Source: Actinomarinicola tropica
Lineage (GTDB): Bacteria; Actinomycetota; Acidimicrobiia; Acidimicrobiales; SKKL01
DNA: 64,000 nt
Direction of reading: 5' to 3'
Assembly: GCF_009650215.1 (NCBI RefSeq)
Contig: NZ_CP045851.1
Coordinates: 2,631,001-2,695,000 of the forward strand
The notes under the pieces are model-generated. The model searched no databases. It was not told where the DNA came from and saw only the letters and a list, made by a program, of their open reading frames with translations. Each line of letters opens with the position of its first letter. Positions within the stretch are counted from its first letter, which is position 1. The position numbers and the translations under genes are program-made. This document shows positions 18,086-27,591 of the stretch, one piece after another.

Positions 18086-18113
18086 GCATCCGGAGGCGCC
18101 GGCTGCGACGAAG
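18086..18113 (+). promoter_or_regulatory. Candidate autoregulatory ECF-sigma promoter
   Basis: Read on the plus strand: GCATCC (18086-18091), 16-bp spacer, ACGAAG (18108-18113). Transcription would begin near 18120, giving a leader of roughly 30 bases before the sigma-factor ATG at 18152. It shares GCATCC-N16-xCGAAG with the divergent promoter, as expected if the encoded sigma factor drives its own gene. Confidence 0.65.
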
Positions 18114-18151
18114 TAGAGGGCGACCCCCCACCTGCCCCGCACGAGCCCCCC

Positions 18152-18796
18152 ATGAACGCACTCCTCACAGCCCCCGCACCCGGGGTGACCAGGCGCCCGG
18201 ACCCGAGCCACTACCGTGTCGCCGTGGTCGCCGCAGACGAGGACAGCCGCGACGCGGACGATGCCGCGATCGCCGCGGCCTGGGCGTCGGGGGACGGGAC
18301 GGCCCTGCGGCAGGCGTTCGAGCAGTTCGGCACGCTCGTCTTCACCTACTGCATGCGCTCCCTCGGCGATCGCGATGCGGCGGCCGATTGCTCCCAGGAG
18401 GTGTTCATCAGCGCGTGGCGGTCGCGGGACCGCTTCGACCCGTCGAAGGGCACGCTGGCCGGCTGGCTGATGGGCATCGCCCGCTACCGGGTGGTCGATG
18501 CCCACCGCCGTCGGTCCTCCACCCCCACCCCGGACGTCGACGTGACCGACGCCAAGGGTGACGCCGTCGAGGACGCCCACCCCGACCAGCTGGCCGACCA
18601 GCTCCTCGTGCAGCGGGCGCTCGAGACGCTCTCGCCCCGAGCGCGCCAGGTCGTCGAGCTGGCGTTCTGGTCCGATATGACCCACACCGAGATCGCGGAG
18701 CGCCTCGACCTGCCGCTCGGCACCGTCAAGAGCGACGTCCGCCGTGCCCTGCAACGACTACGCCCCCACCTGGAAGGAGGTGGAACCGATGTCTGA
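18152..18796 (+). CDS. sigK: ECF sigma-70 factor, SigK-like, 214 aa
   Basis: Directs RNA polymerase to a small stress or surface regulon. Region 2 spans about residues 50-120 (FEQFGTLVFTYCMRSLGDRDAAADCSQEVFISAWRS, then GTLAGWLMGIARYRVVDAHRRR), and region 4 about 155-205 (LSPRARQVVELAFWSDMTHTEIAERLDLPLGTVKSDVRRALQRLR). Start ATG 18152 places the gene 38 bp after the candidate promoter; a later in-frame GTG at 18224 is an alternative, since the first 25 residues are unconserved-looking. The anti-sigma gene overlaps its 3' end by 8 bp. Assignment to the SigK group rests on context (RskA partner, fasciclin and UfaA1-like genes) more than on sequence. Confidence 0.92.
   Translation: MNALLTAPAPGVTRRPDPSHYRVAVVAADEDSRDADDAAIAAAWASGDGTALRQAFEQFGTLVFTYCMRSLGDRDAAADCSQEVFISAWRSRDRFDPSKGTLAGWLMGIARYRVVDAHRRRSSTPTPDVDVTDAKGDAVEDAHPDQLADQLLVQRALETLSPRARQVVELAFWSDMTHTEIAERLDLPLGTVKSDVRRALQRLRPHLEGGGTDV
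18774..18780 (+). promoter_or_regulatory. Strong ribosome binding site for the anti-sigma gene
   Basis: AAGGAGG, 8 bp before ATG 18789, lies inside the end of the sigma-factor coding sequence. It fixes the anti-sigma start and indicates efficient coupled translation of the pair. Confidence 0.8.
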
Positions 18797-19457
18797 TCAC
18801 CACGAGATCGACGACGAGCTCGCCGAGCTGCGCGCCCTCGGGCGCCGCGCCGGCTCCGAGCCCGTCGGGTGGGAGGCGCCCCCTGCCGACCTCTGGGCCC
18901 GGATCGCCGCCGAGGCCGGCGTCGATGCTGGCGTCGACCAGCCGTCGCACGCCGACGACCGGACCGTGGAACCCGAGGACGACGACGGGCCGCTGGCCAC
19001 CGGCGGGCCGGGCACGGTCGTGCCGCTGCGTCCGGCGCGCCGCCAGCCGCTGTTCCTCGCCGCGGCCGCCGCGCTCGTGCTGCTCGCCGGTGTGGCAGCC
19101 GTCGCCCTGATGTCCGACCGGGAGCCGGAGCAGACGGTGCTCGCGAGCAGCGAGCTGGACCTGCTCCCGGGCGACGCCGAGGGCCGTGCCGAGCTCGTCG
19201 AGGTCGACGGCCGGCTCCGCCTGAAGGTCGACCTGGAGGGCGTGGACGCCGACGACGGCTTCCTCGAGGTCTGGGTCATCGACCCCGACGTCACCCAGCT
19301 CATCTCCCTCGGCCCCGTCCGCGACGACGGCACCTACGACCTCCCGGCCACCATCGACCCGGAGGCGTTCCCCATCGTCGACGTGTCGATCGAGCCCCTC
19401 GACGGGGACCCCACACACTCCGGCAACAGCGTCCTGCGGGGTCAGCTCAGCTTCTGA
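18789..19457 (+). CDS. rskA: RskA-like membrane anti-sigma factor, 222 aa
   Basis: Holds the partner sigma factor inactive at the membrane until released by regulated proteolysis. One membrane helix is at residues 86-108 (PLFLAAAAALVLLAGVAAVAL). The extracytoplasmic part (about 120-222) follows the RskA C-terminal pattern, with AEGRAELVEVDGRLRLKVDLEGV, FLEVWVIDPDVTQLISLG and a final beta segment. The N-terminus is odd: only about 40 residues precede the APPADLWARIAAEAG linker, without a zinc HxxxCxxC motif. A normal anti-sigma domain is about twice as long, so sigma binding may depend on a minimal helix pair. Start ATG 18789 with a strong Shine-Dalgarno. Confidence 0.88.
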   Translation: MSDHHEIDDELAELRALGRRAGSEPVGWEAPPADLWARIAAEAGVDAGVDQPSHADDRTVEPEDDDGPLATGGPGTVVPLRPARRQPLFLAAAAALVLLAGVAAVALMSDREPEQTVLASSELDLLPGDAEGRAELVEVDGRLRLKVDLEGVDADDGFLEVWVIDPDVTQLISLGPVRDDGTYDLPATIDPEAFPIVDVSIEPLDGDPTHSGNSVLRGQLSF

Positions 19458-19466
19458 CCCCGCTGC

Positions 19467-20246
19467 TCAGGGCCAGCGGATGGTGTCGAGCGCCTGCCGT
19501 GCGTGGCCGAGGTCGACGCTCCAGCTGCGGGCCACCGTCCAGGCCGCCAGGGCCTGGGACGCCGACCACCGGCGGCGGCGATCGAGCGGTGACGCGTCCT
19601 CGGGCAGCCCGGCGAGGTCGAGCGCAGGGTCGTCGACGCGCGCACCGGTCCAGTCGAGGAAGACCGGTCCCCTCGGGGTCATCCGGATGACGTCGGCACG
19701 CACCTCGCCGAGCACCACCGCCAGATCCCGCTCGTCGAGCCGGCCCCACGCGCCGCGGCACCTGTCGAGGATCCGGGGTGGGAGCGGCGTGGCCGTGAGG
19801 TCGTCGGAGGTGCCGCCGCGCGCCAGCTCGACGGAGGTGCGTCGGCCCGGCCGCTGGGGCCAGTCGGCGGTGATCCGGTGGAGCCAGCGCAGCGCCGAGG
19901 CGACGTCGTCCCAGTCCCTGCGGGTGGTCGGCGGTGGTCCCTCGACCTCCTCGAACACGACGAGCGGTCCCACCCGCCGGCGGCCGTCCGCTGTGCGGAT
20001 CGGCCGGGCGACGTTGACGCCGGCGGCGTGGAGCTGCTCGAGGAGGTCGAGCTCCCACTCGAGCGCGGCATCGCCGTGCGTGCCCAGTCGCGCCACGCGG
20101 CGGCGGCCGTCGAGCTCGACCAGGCGTACGTCGTGGTGGTGGTCGCCGCCGAGCTTGGCGAGGACCTGGCCCGGCCCCCACGCGACCAGCCCGTCCCACC
20201 CCCGCGTGGTGGTGCTGCCGGTGCCCGATGTCCGCCGTGACGTCAC
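19467..20246 (-). CDS. Aminoglycoside-phosphotransferase-fold protein, catalytically degenerate, 259 aa
   Basis: The APH/choline-kinase fold is visible: N-lobe LAKLGGDHHHDVRLVELDGRRRVARL, helix EWELDLLEQLHAAGV, hinge GPLVVFEEVEGPPP, and a C-lobe ending GPVFLDWTGARVDDPALDLAGLP. The catalytic loop, usually HGDxRxDN in relatives, reads LGEVRADV: His, Asp and Asn are all replaced. The metal-binding Asp (LDW) is kept. The protein is therefore probably a binding protein or pseudokinase, not a drug-modifying enzyme. The GTG start at 20246 is followed by a Ser/Thr-rich segment, and a later start is possible. It is convergent with the anti-sigma gene, with 9 bp between stops. Confidence 0.75.
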   Translation of the reverse strand: MTSRRTSGTGSTTTRGWDGLVAWGPGQVLAKLGGDHHHDVRLVELDGRRRVARLGTHGDAALEWELDLLEQLHAAGVNVARPIRTADGRRRVGPLVVFEEVEGPPPTTRRDWDDVASALRWLHRITADWPQRPGRRTSVELARGGTSDDLTATPLPPRILDRCRGAWGRLDERDLAVVLGEVRADVIRMTPRGPVFLDWTGARVDDPALDLAGLPEDASPLDRRRRWSASQALAAWTVARSWSVDLGHARQALDTIRWP

Positions 20247-20301
20247 GGCGTCACGGTAGAGGACGTGGGAGGAGGCGACGTGGACGCCGGAGCCGGGCAG
20301 A

Positions 20302-21909
<1,608 letters not shown>

Positions 21910-21961
21910 CCCGCAAGTATGGAGGGCCGCCCGCCCGGCTCCGACCGGGAATGGCCCCGGG

Positions 21962-23497
21962 TCAGTTGACCTGGCGCTCCCGGCCCTCCCAGTAGGGGGC
22001 GCGCAGCTTGAACTTCTGGAGCTTGCCGGTGGCGGTGCGGGCCAGCTCGTCACGGAACTCGACCGAGGTGGGGCACTTGTAGTGGGCGAGCCGCTCGCGG
22101 CAGTGATCGATGAGCTCCCCCTCGCCCACCTCCTGGCCGGCGGCCAGCACGACCAGGGCCTTCACCGTCTCGCCCCACTTCTCGTCGGGGACGCCGATGA
22201 CGGCCACCTCGGCCACCGCGGGATGGGAGAACAGCGCGTCCTCGACCTCGACCGACGAGACGTTCTCGCCGCCGGAGATGATGACGTCCTTCTTGCGGTC
22301 GGAGATCGTGAGGTAGCCGTCGTCGTCGAGGTAGCCGCCGTCGCCGGTGTGGAACCAGCCGTCGACGATCGCCGCGTCGGTGGCCTCCGGCTGCTCCCAG
22401 TAGCCGTCGAGGCAGTGGTTCGACCGGGCGAGCACCTCGCCCTGCGGGCTGATGCGCAGCTGCACGCCGAGCGCAGGCGCCCCGGCGCGGACGAGCTTGC
22501 CGGCGCGTCCGGCGGCGTCGAGCTCGTCCCACTCGGCACGCATCCGGTTCATCGTGAGCAGGGGTGACGTCTCGGTCAGGCCGTAGATCTGGATGAACTC
22601 CCATCCGAGCTCGCTCATCACCCGCTCGATGGTGCGCGTGGGCGGGGGCGCTCCGGCGACGACCATGCGCACCCGGTCGCGGCCGGGGACGGGCCCGTCC
22701 CACTGAGCCGCGGCGTCGAGCACCGCGGCGACCACCGCCGGCGCGCCGCAGAGGAGGGTGACGCCGTGCTCGTCGACGCGCCGGAGGATCTCGGCCCCGT
22801 CGACCTTCCGCAGGACGACCTGGGTGACGCCCATCCCGGTGGTGGCGAACGGCATGCCCCACCCGTTGACGTGGAACATCGGCAGGGTGTGGAGGTAGAC
22901 GTCGCGGTCGGAGACCCCGGCCTGCCAGCCGAACGTCGTCGCGTTCAGCCAGCTGTTGCGGTGGGTGAGCTGGACGCCCTTCGGCCGGGCCGTCGTGCCG
23001 CTCGTGTAGTTGATGAACGCCGTGGCGTCCTCGTCCGGCTCCCACGGGCGCGGGTCGCCGTCGGCACGGAAGAGCACCTCGTCGGAGGCGTCGCCGATCA
23101 CGAGTCGGTGGGCCGCGGTGACATCCGCGAGGGGCTCGTCGAGCTCGGGGTCGACGAGCAGGACCGAGGCCCCGCAGTGGCCGACGATGTAGTCGACGTC
23201 GGCCGCGCTCAGCCGGAAGTTGATGGGGACGAGCGTGCGCCCGTAGCCCGCCGCCCCGTACATCGCGGTGACGAGTCGAGCGGCGTTCTGGGACACCACG
23301 GCCACGCGCTCGCCGGTGCCGACGCCCATCTCGTCGAGCCCGGCGGCGAACCCGCGCGCCCGGCGACCGAGGTCGGCGAAGGTGAGCGACCCGAGCGACG
23401 GCGCGGGCTGGTCCGGCTCGTCGACCAGGGCGGTGCGGTCGCGGTAGACGCCCTCCCCACGGTCGAGGAAGTCCTTGATGCTCAGCGCGACCTTCAT
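21962..23497 (-). CDS. AMP-dependent acyl-CoA synthetase/ligase, 511 aa
   Basis: Activates a carboxylic acid with ATP to the acyl-adenylate and then the CoA thioester. The P-loop-like A3 motif is [21 protein letters not shown]5 is [11 protein letters not shown]7-A8 include [40 protein letters not shown], and the catalytic Lys is in [13 protein letters not shown]. These fit medium- or long-chain fatty-acid-CoA ligases. Start ATG 23497 ([24 protein letters not shown]). It is a single gene between the ABC-F and M48 genes. Chain length cannot be predicted from sequence. Confidence 0.93.
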   Translation of the reverse strand: MKVALSIKDFLDRGEGVYRDRTALVDEPDQPAPSLGSLTFADLGRRARGFAAGLDEMGVGTGERVAVVSQNAARLVTAMYGAAGYGRTLVPINFRLSAADVDYIVGHCGASVLLVDPELDEPLADVTAAHRLVIGDASDEVLFRADGDPRPWEPDEDATAFINYTSGTTARPKGVQLTHRNSWLNATTFGWQAGVSDRDVYLHTLPMFHVNGWGMPFATTGMGVTQVVLRKVDGAEILRRVDEHGVTLLCGAPAVVAAVLDAAAQWDGPVPGRDRVRMVVAGAPPPTRTIERVMSELGWEFIQIYGLTETSPLLTMNRMRAEWDELDAAGRAGKLVRAGAPALGVQLRISPQGEVLARSNHCLDGYWEQPEATDAAIVDGWFHTGDGGYLDDDGYLTISDRKKDVIISGGENVSSVEVEDALFSHPAVAEVAVIGVPDEKWGETVKALVVLAAGQEVGEGELIDHCRERLAHYKCPTSVEFRDELARTATGKLQKFKLRAPYWEGRERQVN

Positions 23498-23551
23498 CCC
23501 GTCCCCCTGGGTGGCTCGTGCGACGGCCCCGATGCCGGGGCCGCGGTCACG

Positions 23552-25759
23552 CTACCCGGCGGCGTCGGCGGGCGAGGGCGAGGTGGAGGCCGCGGCGATC
23601 AGGGTGGGGAGGAGCACGACGTCGGGTTCCCTGGCGTCGAGCCGCACGAGCTCGGTGGCGCCGTCGTAGGCCCGCTGGGAGATCACCACCGACGAGCCGT
23701 CGAAGCGGGCGCCGGCGAGGACGGACCAGGGCACGACCCGCCCCTTCACGACGACACCCCCGGTGGTGACGACCTGCTCGGCGACGGTGGTGCGGCCGCG
23801 CTCGGCCAGCTCGGCCAGGTGGGCGTCGACCAGTCGGCCCTCGACGAGGGCCTCCGTCCAGCGGACGAGCGCCTGCCAGGCGGGCACCGAGGACTCCTGG
23901 TTCCGCCCGTTGGCGGTCATGCGGATGCGGAGGTCGCCGCCCGGGGTCCAGAGGTGGACCTCGAGCACGTCGCCGGAGCTGTAGGCGATGTGGCGGACGT
24001 CGTCGGCCGCCACCGACTCGCCCTTCCACGAGACCGCGCTGCCGTCGATCACCAGGTGCTGGCGACGGCCCATGCCGACGGGGACCTCGAACTCCTGGCG
24101 GACGCGGTCGTCGCCGGCGGCCGTCGGGCGCGGCATCGTCGGTTCGGGCCGTCGGCCGCCGAGCGGCGCGAAGAGACCGGCGAACGGCACGTCCGCGGGC
24201 GACGTGGCCGTGGCAGGTGGGCCGTCGACGCTGGATGCGGTCGCGTCGTCGACGGCGGAGGGCTCGGACGGTGCGAGGGGTCCCACCGGTTCGACGGGCT
24301 CCCGGGGCAGCAGGCCGGCCTCGTCAAGGGTGGTGTACCAGAGCTGCGGCTCCGCCCGACCGTCGACGACGTCGTCGTAGGCCACGAAGAGACCGAACTG
24401 GTCGGGCGGGGTGCCGAACCACACCGGCTCGCCCGGAACCATCTCGACGCCGAGCCCCGCCGCCACGGCGACCTCGCCGATGATCGCCCGCGCCGCGTGG
24501 TGCCCGTAGGACTCCTGCTCCGGTCGGCTGAACGACCGCCCGAGGTGGCGGCCGACGTCCTCCCCCAGCTCGGCCAGCCCGTCGCGGTCGAGCGGCAGGG
24601 CGCCGAGGTGGAACGAGGGCGGCAGGTCCCCCACGAGCTCGGCGCGCTCGCGTGCCCATCCCGGCGCCAGCACCTTGCGCCCGACGTCGGCCCACGGGAT
24701 CGGCACCAGCTGGATGCCCCGGTCGACGTGGCGGCCCACCAGCTGGGACTCGACGAGGGGCAGGTTGCGCAGCAGCGCCACCGCACCCGCGTCCGGCAGC
24801 GGGCGCCCCTTGTAGTCCGCGCTGTCGACGCCGAGCGCGGCCAGCCGCTCGGGCACGGGCGGGTGTCCGTCGAAGGGCGCCCCCGCGGTCGACCCGAACG
24901 TCGCACCGGACTCGAGGCGGAGGTGCTGCTGGGCGACGTTGCTCGAGAGGAAGCGGTCGAAGCCCTCGAGAAACGGCGGCTGGTGACCGGCCTCCACGAC
25001 GGGCAGGTAGTCGCTGCGCATGTAGACGTCGAAGGCGACCGAGCCGAAGGGCAGGCGGGCGAGCGCGCCGGCGATCGCCGCGGGGCTCGTGGCCCGAGCC
25101 GCCAGGGCGTCGGCGGCGGCCTCCTGCGCGACCGCCACCGGGCGGGTGAACCGGAGGTACCACGACGCCCACCGCTCGAAGAGCAGGTGGCTGCCGCGCC
25201 GCCCGGCCAGCGTGCGGCCGATCGAGGTGCGGGTGCGGTACACGAGGGCGCCGAGCACCGCGCCGCCCCGGTGCAGGTGGCCGAGCTCGTGGGCGACCAC
25301 GGCGCCGAACTCCTCGACGTCGAGGACCCGCATCAGCGGCACGCCGAGCCCCATGATGCGCCGCCCGCCGAACCCCACGACGCCGCCCACGTCGGCGACG
25401 TAGGCGTTCATCTCGTCGAGCAGGTAGATCTCCGAGGGCACCTTGTCGTGCATGACCGTGCAGATCGTCTCGACCAGCTCCCACAGCTCGGGCTGGTCCT
25501 CCCGGTCGATGCGGGGCCCGGGCGGCACGACGGGCTCGCGCTGGGGCAGGAGCGTCCACAGCAGGCCCAGTCCGACCACGGTCGCCACGAGGAGGATCGG
25601 GTCGATCGCTTCGTCGAGCCACCATCCGACGAGCGGGGTGACGACGAGGAGCAGCGCCACGACGACGAGCAGCACGTAGGCGCCGCCGACCAGGCCGACC
25701 GCGGCGAGGGAGCGCACCGTCGTACTGCGTCCACCTGCGCCGGATCGTCGTTCGCCCAT
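23552..25759 (-). CDS. Membrane-anchored M48-type zinc metalloprotease, 735 aa
   Basis: Two membrane helices (about residues 18-45 and 52-72) anchor an HtpX/Ste24-like catalytic domain with zinc motif AVVAHELGHLHRGG (HELGH at 157-161) and a further acidic ligand in the QEAAADALAARA helix. The C-terminal half (about 370-735) is an unusual extension with a Pro/Ala/Ser-rich spacer near 500-550 and an unassigned beta-rich domain. ATG 25759 was chosen; an upstream TTG (25798) would add only a weak 13-residue leader. It diverges from the LLM oxidoreductase at 25877. It may act in membrane-protein quality control. The long tail is not part of ordinary HtpX. Confidence 0.88.
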   Translation of the reverse strand: MGERRSGAGGRSTTVRSLAAVGLVGGAYVLLVVVALLLVVTPLVGWWLDEAIDPILLVATVVGLGLLWTLLPQREPVVPPGPRIDREDQPELWELVETICTVMHDKVPSEIYLLDEMNAYVADVGGVVGFGGRRIMGLGVPLMRVLDVEEFGAVVAHELGHLHRGGAVLGALVYRTRTSIGRTLAGRRGSHLLFERWASWYLRFTRPVAVAQEAAADALAARATSPAAIAGALARLPFGSVAFDVYMRSDYLPVVEAGHQPPFLEGFDRFLSSNVAQQHLRLESGATFGSTAGAPFDGHPPVPERLAALGVDSADYKGRPLPDAGAVALLRNLPLVESQLVGRHVDRGIQLVPIPWADVGRKVLAPGWARERAELVGDLPPSFHLGALPLDRDGLAELGEDVGRHLGRSFSRPEQESYGHHAARAIIGEVAVAAGLGVEMVPGEPVWFGTPPDQFGLFVAYDDVVDGRAEPQLWYTTLDEAGLLPREPVEPVGPLAPSEPSAVDDATASSVDGPPATATSPADVPFAGLFAPLGGRRPEPTMPRPTAAGDDRVRQEFEVPVGMGRRQHLVIDGSAVSWKGESVAADDVRHIAYSSGDVLEVHLWTPGGDLRIRMTANGRNQESSVPAWQALVRWTEALVEGRLVDAHLAELAERGRTTVAEQVVTTGGVVVKGRVVPWSVLAGARFDGSSVVISQRAYDGATELVRLDAREPDVVLLPTLIAAASTSPSPADAAG

Positions 25760-25876
25760 CGTCCCCCGTGCATCGGCACGTCGGCGCCCGATCTTCAACG
25801 CCCGGGCGCGCGCCGCAGTCTACGGCGACGGGCGGGCGTGCCAGGATGCGACCGCACGCCGGCACAGGGGGACGAC

Positions 25877-26773
25877 ATGAAGATCCGCATCGGCTTCGGC
25901 CTGGGCACCCGCAGCCAGACCCACGACCGGGCACGTTTCATCGGCCTGGTCGAGCACCTGGAGGCGGCAGGCGTCGACTCGCTGTGGTTCTCCGACCGCA
26001 TCGGCGGCGAGGCGCCCGACCCGGTCGTCGCGATGGCGGTCGCCGCCGCCCGCACCGAGAAGATGAAGTTCGGGATGAGCGTGATGGTGCTCCCTGGACG
26101 GAACCCCGCGGTCGTCGCCAAGCAGCTGGCGTCGCTCGATCGCCTCTCCGGTGGGCGCCTGCTCCCCGCGTTCGGGCTCGGCGCGCGGGACGCCACCGAG
26201 CACCAGGCCTTCGGCGTCCGACGGGAGGAGCGCGCGGCGATCTTCGACGAGGCGCTCCCGCTCATCCGCCGGCTCTGGTCCGGCGAGCGGATCGACCACG
26301 AGGGCCCGCACTTCTCGCTGTCCGGCGTGCAGGTCCTCCCCCGGCCCGTCCAGGACCCGATCGACGTGTGGCTCGGCGGCATCGCGCCCTCCGAGCTCCG
26401 TCGGGTCGGTCGACTCGGCGACGGGTGGTTGCCGTCGTTCTGCACGCCCGACGAGGTGGGCGACGGCATCGTGACGATCCGCCGCGTCGCCGCCGAGCAC
26501 GAGCGCGAGATCGAGGACGAGCACTACGGGGCGCTCATCGCCTACGCCCACGACGAGGTGCCGGCGGCCATGGCCGCGTTCGTGCAGAAGAGGCGCCCCG
26601 AGCTCCACCCCACCGACGTCATCCCCGTCGGCCTCGACGCGCTCGCGGAGCGCATCGAGCGCTTCGTCGAGGTCGGGGCGTCGAAGTTCGTCGTGCTGCC
26701 GCTCGTCGAGCCCGACGACTGGCGTCCGGAGATCGACCGCCTGGCCGAGCGGGTCCTGCCCCTCCAGAACTAG
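25877..26773 (+). CDS. LLM-class (F420-dependent type) oxidoreductase, 298 aa
   Basis: A luciferase-like TIM-barrel flavin or F420 enzyme. Visible features: KIRIGFGLGTRSQTHD, LEAAGVDSLWFSDRIGGEAPDP, the non-prolyl cis-peptide region KMKFGMSVMVLPGRNPAVVAKQLASLDRLSGGRL, GLGARDATEHQAFG, and DVWLGGIAPSELRRVGRLGDGWLPS, a phosphate-binding loop. The pattern fits F420-dependent members common in actinobacteria; substrate is unknown. Start ATG 25877 has a GGGGGA Shine-Dalgarno. The gene is convergent with a TetR regulator, with 3 bp between stops. It is unrelated in sequence context to the luciferase-like domain embedded in the NRPS. Confidence 0.88.
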   Translation: MKIRIGFGLGTRSQTHDRARFIGLVEHLEAAGVDSLWFSDRIGGEAPDPVVAMAVAAARTEKMKFGMSVMVLPGRNPAVVAKQLASLDRLSGGRLLPAFGLGARDATEHQAFGVRREERAAIFDEALPLIRRLWSGERIDHEGPHFSLSGVQVLPRPVQDPIDVWLGGIAPSELRRVGRLGDGWLPSFCTPDEVGDGIVTIRRVAAEHEREIEDEHYGALIAYAHDEVPAAMAAFVQKRRPELHPTDVIPVGLDALAERIERFVEVGASKFVVLPLVEPDDWRPEIDRLAERVLPLQN

Positions 26774-26776
26774 AGG

Positions 26777-27403
26777 TCAGTCCTCACGCCAGGAGTTGAC
26801 GCTCGCCCAGAGGCCCTCGGACGCGAACTCGAGGAACACGTCGTCCTGCTCGGGCGTGCCCTCGTCGAGCCACAGCAGCACCGAGGTGACGATCTGCGAC
26901 AGCGTCTGGCGGGCGGCCCATCGGAACTTCGCGGGGTCGGCGATGCGGTCCTGGAACAGCCGCTCGGTGGAGCGGACGGAGCGCTCGCGGAAGTCCTCGG
27001 CGTAGTCGGCGAAGCGCGGCTCGCGGACGGCGTGCTCCCAGAGGAGGCGGTAGCCGTCGGGGTTCTCTCTGGCCACCGTGAGGTGCGTGGCGATGGTGAG
27101 GCCGCTCTGTCGGGACGCGAGGCGGATCTTGAACTCCTCGCCCAGCCGGGCGCTCACGTGCTCGAGCACCGCCCGGTAGAGCGCCTCCTTGGAGTCGAAG
27201 TGCCTGTAGACGATGGCGCGCGTGATCCCGGCCTCGGCGGCGACGTCGTCGATCGAGGTGGCGACGAAGCCCTCTCGCGCGAACGCGCTGGCCGCCGCCC
27301 GCTGGATCTGGCTCCGCCGCTCGTCGCGGCCGAGGAGCCGCCGAGTGCCGCCGTTGTCGCTGGTCACGGCGTCGTCGTCCGCCGCCGTCTCGATCCGACC
27401 CAT
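26777..27403 (-). CDS. TetR-family transcriptional regulator, 208 aa
   Basis: The HTH is RRSQIQRAAASAFAREGFVATSIDDVAAEAGITRAIVYRHFDSKEALYRAVL (about residues 29-80), close to the consensus. The C-terminal domain is all-helical, with ENPDGYRLLWEHAVREPRF and TLSQIVTSVLLWLDEGTPEQDD. Start ATG 27403 (MGRIETAADDDAV); a longer frame upstream is basic, unconserved-looking sequence. An imperfect palindrome at 27469-27486, 66 bp before the start, is a plausible autoregulatory operator. The target gene is uncertain: the neighbours are the convergent LLM gene and, upstream, the 3' end of a dehydrogenase gene. Confidence 0.9.
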   Translation of the reverse strand: MGRIETAADDDAVTSDNGGTRRLLGRDERRSQIQRAAASAFAREGFVATSIDDVAAEAGITRAIVYRHFDSKEALYRAVLEHVSARLGEEFKIRLASRQSGLTIATHLTVARENPDGYRLLWEHAVREPRFADYAEDFRERSVRSTERLFQDRIADPAKFRWAARQTLSQIVTSVLLWLDEGTPEQDDVFLEFASEGLWASVNSWRED

Positions 27404-27468
27404 CTGCCGCAGTCCCCCCGGTCGCGGTCGCCCGGGCCGCAGTGTTGCAGATCTGGCCCTTGTCAGGT

Positions 27469-27486
27469 GTAGACGCACGTGTGTAC
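27469..27486. promoter_or_regulatory. Candidate TetR operator
   Basis: GTAGAC-GCACGT-GTGTAC: outer half-sites match in 5 of 6 positions as inverted repeats, with a CACGTG core. It lies in the 188-bp spacer upstream of the TetR gene (start 27403), where a repressor binding its own promoter would act. The rest of this spacer shows no gene. Confidence 0.45.
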
Positions 27487-27591
27487 AGTTGGCGACATCA
27501 GGGGGGAGCGCTCCGGACCGGCCGGCTCAGGCACACGTCGGGTCGGCCGGTCGGAGCTGTCAGATCCGGGCACCGCCAGCCCCTCCCCGGC

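Noticed and set aside
19467-20246. Aminoglycoside resistance gene
   Set aside because: The catalytic His, Asp and Asn are replaced, and the overall sequence is not close to a known resistance enzyme.
25760-25798. TTG start for the M48 protease, 13 codons upstream
   Set aside because: ATG 25759 gives a normal basic leader before the first membrane helix; the extra residues add no recognisable feature.
27455-27505. Plus-strand promoter TTGTCA-N18-TACAGT
   Set aside because: No plus-strand gene follows for more than 1.1 kb; the sequence is better explained as a palindromic operator upstream of the minus-strand TetR gene.
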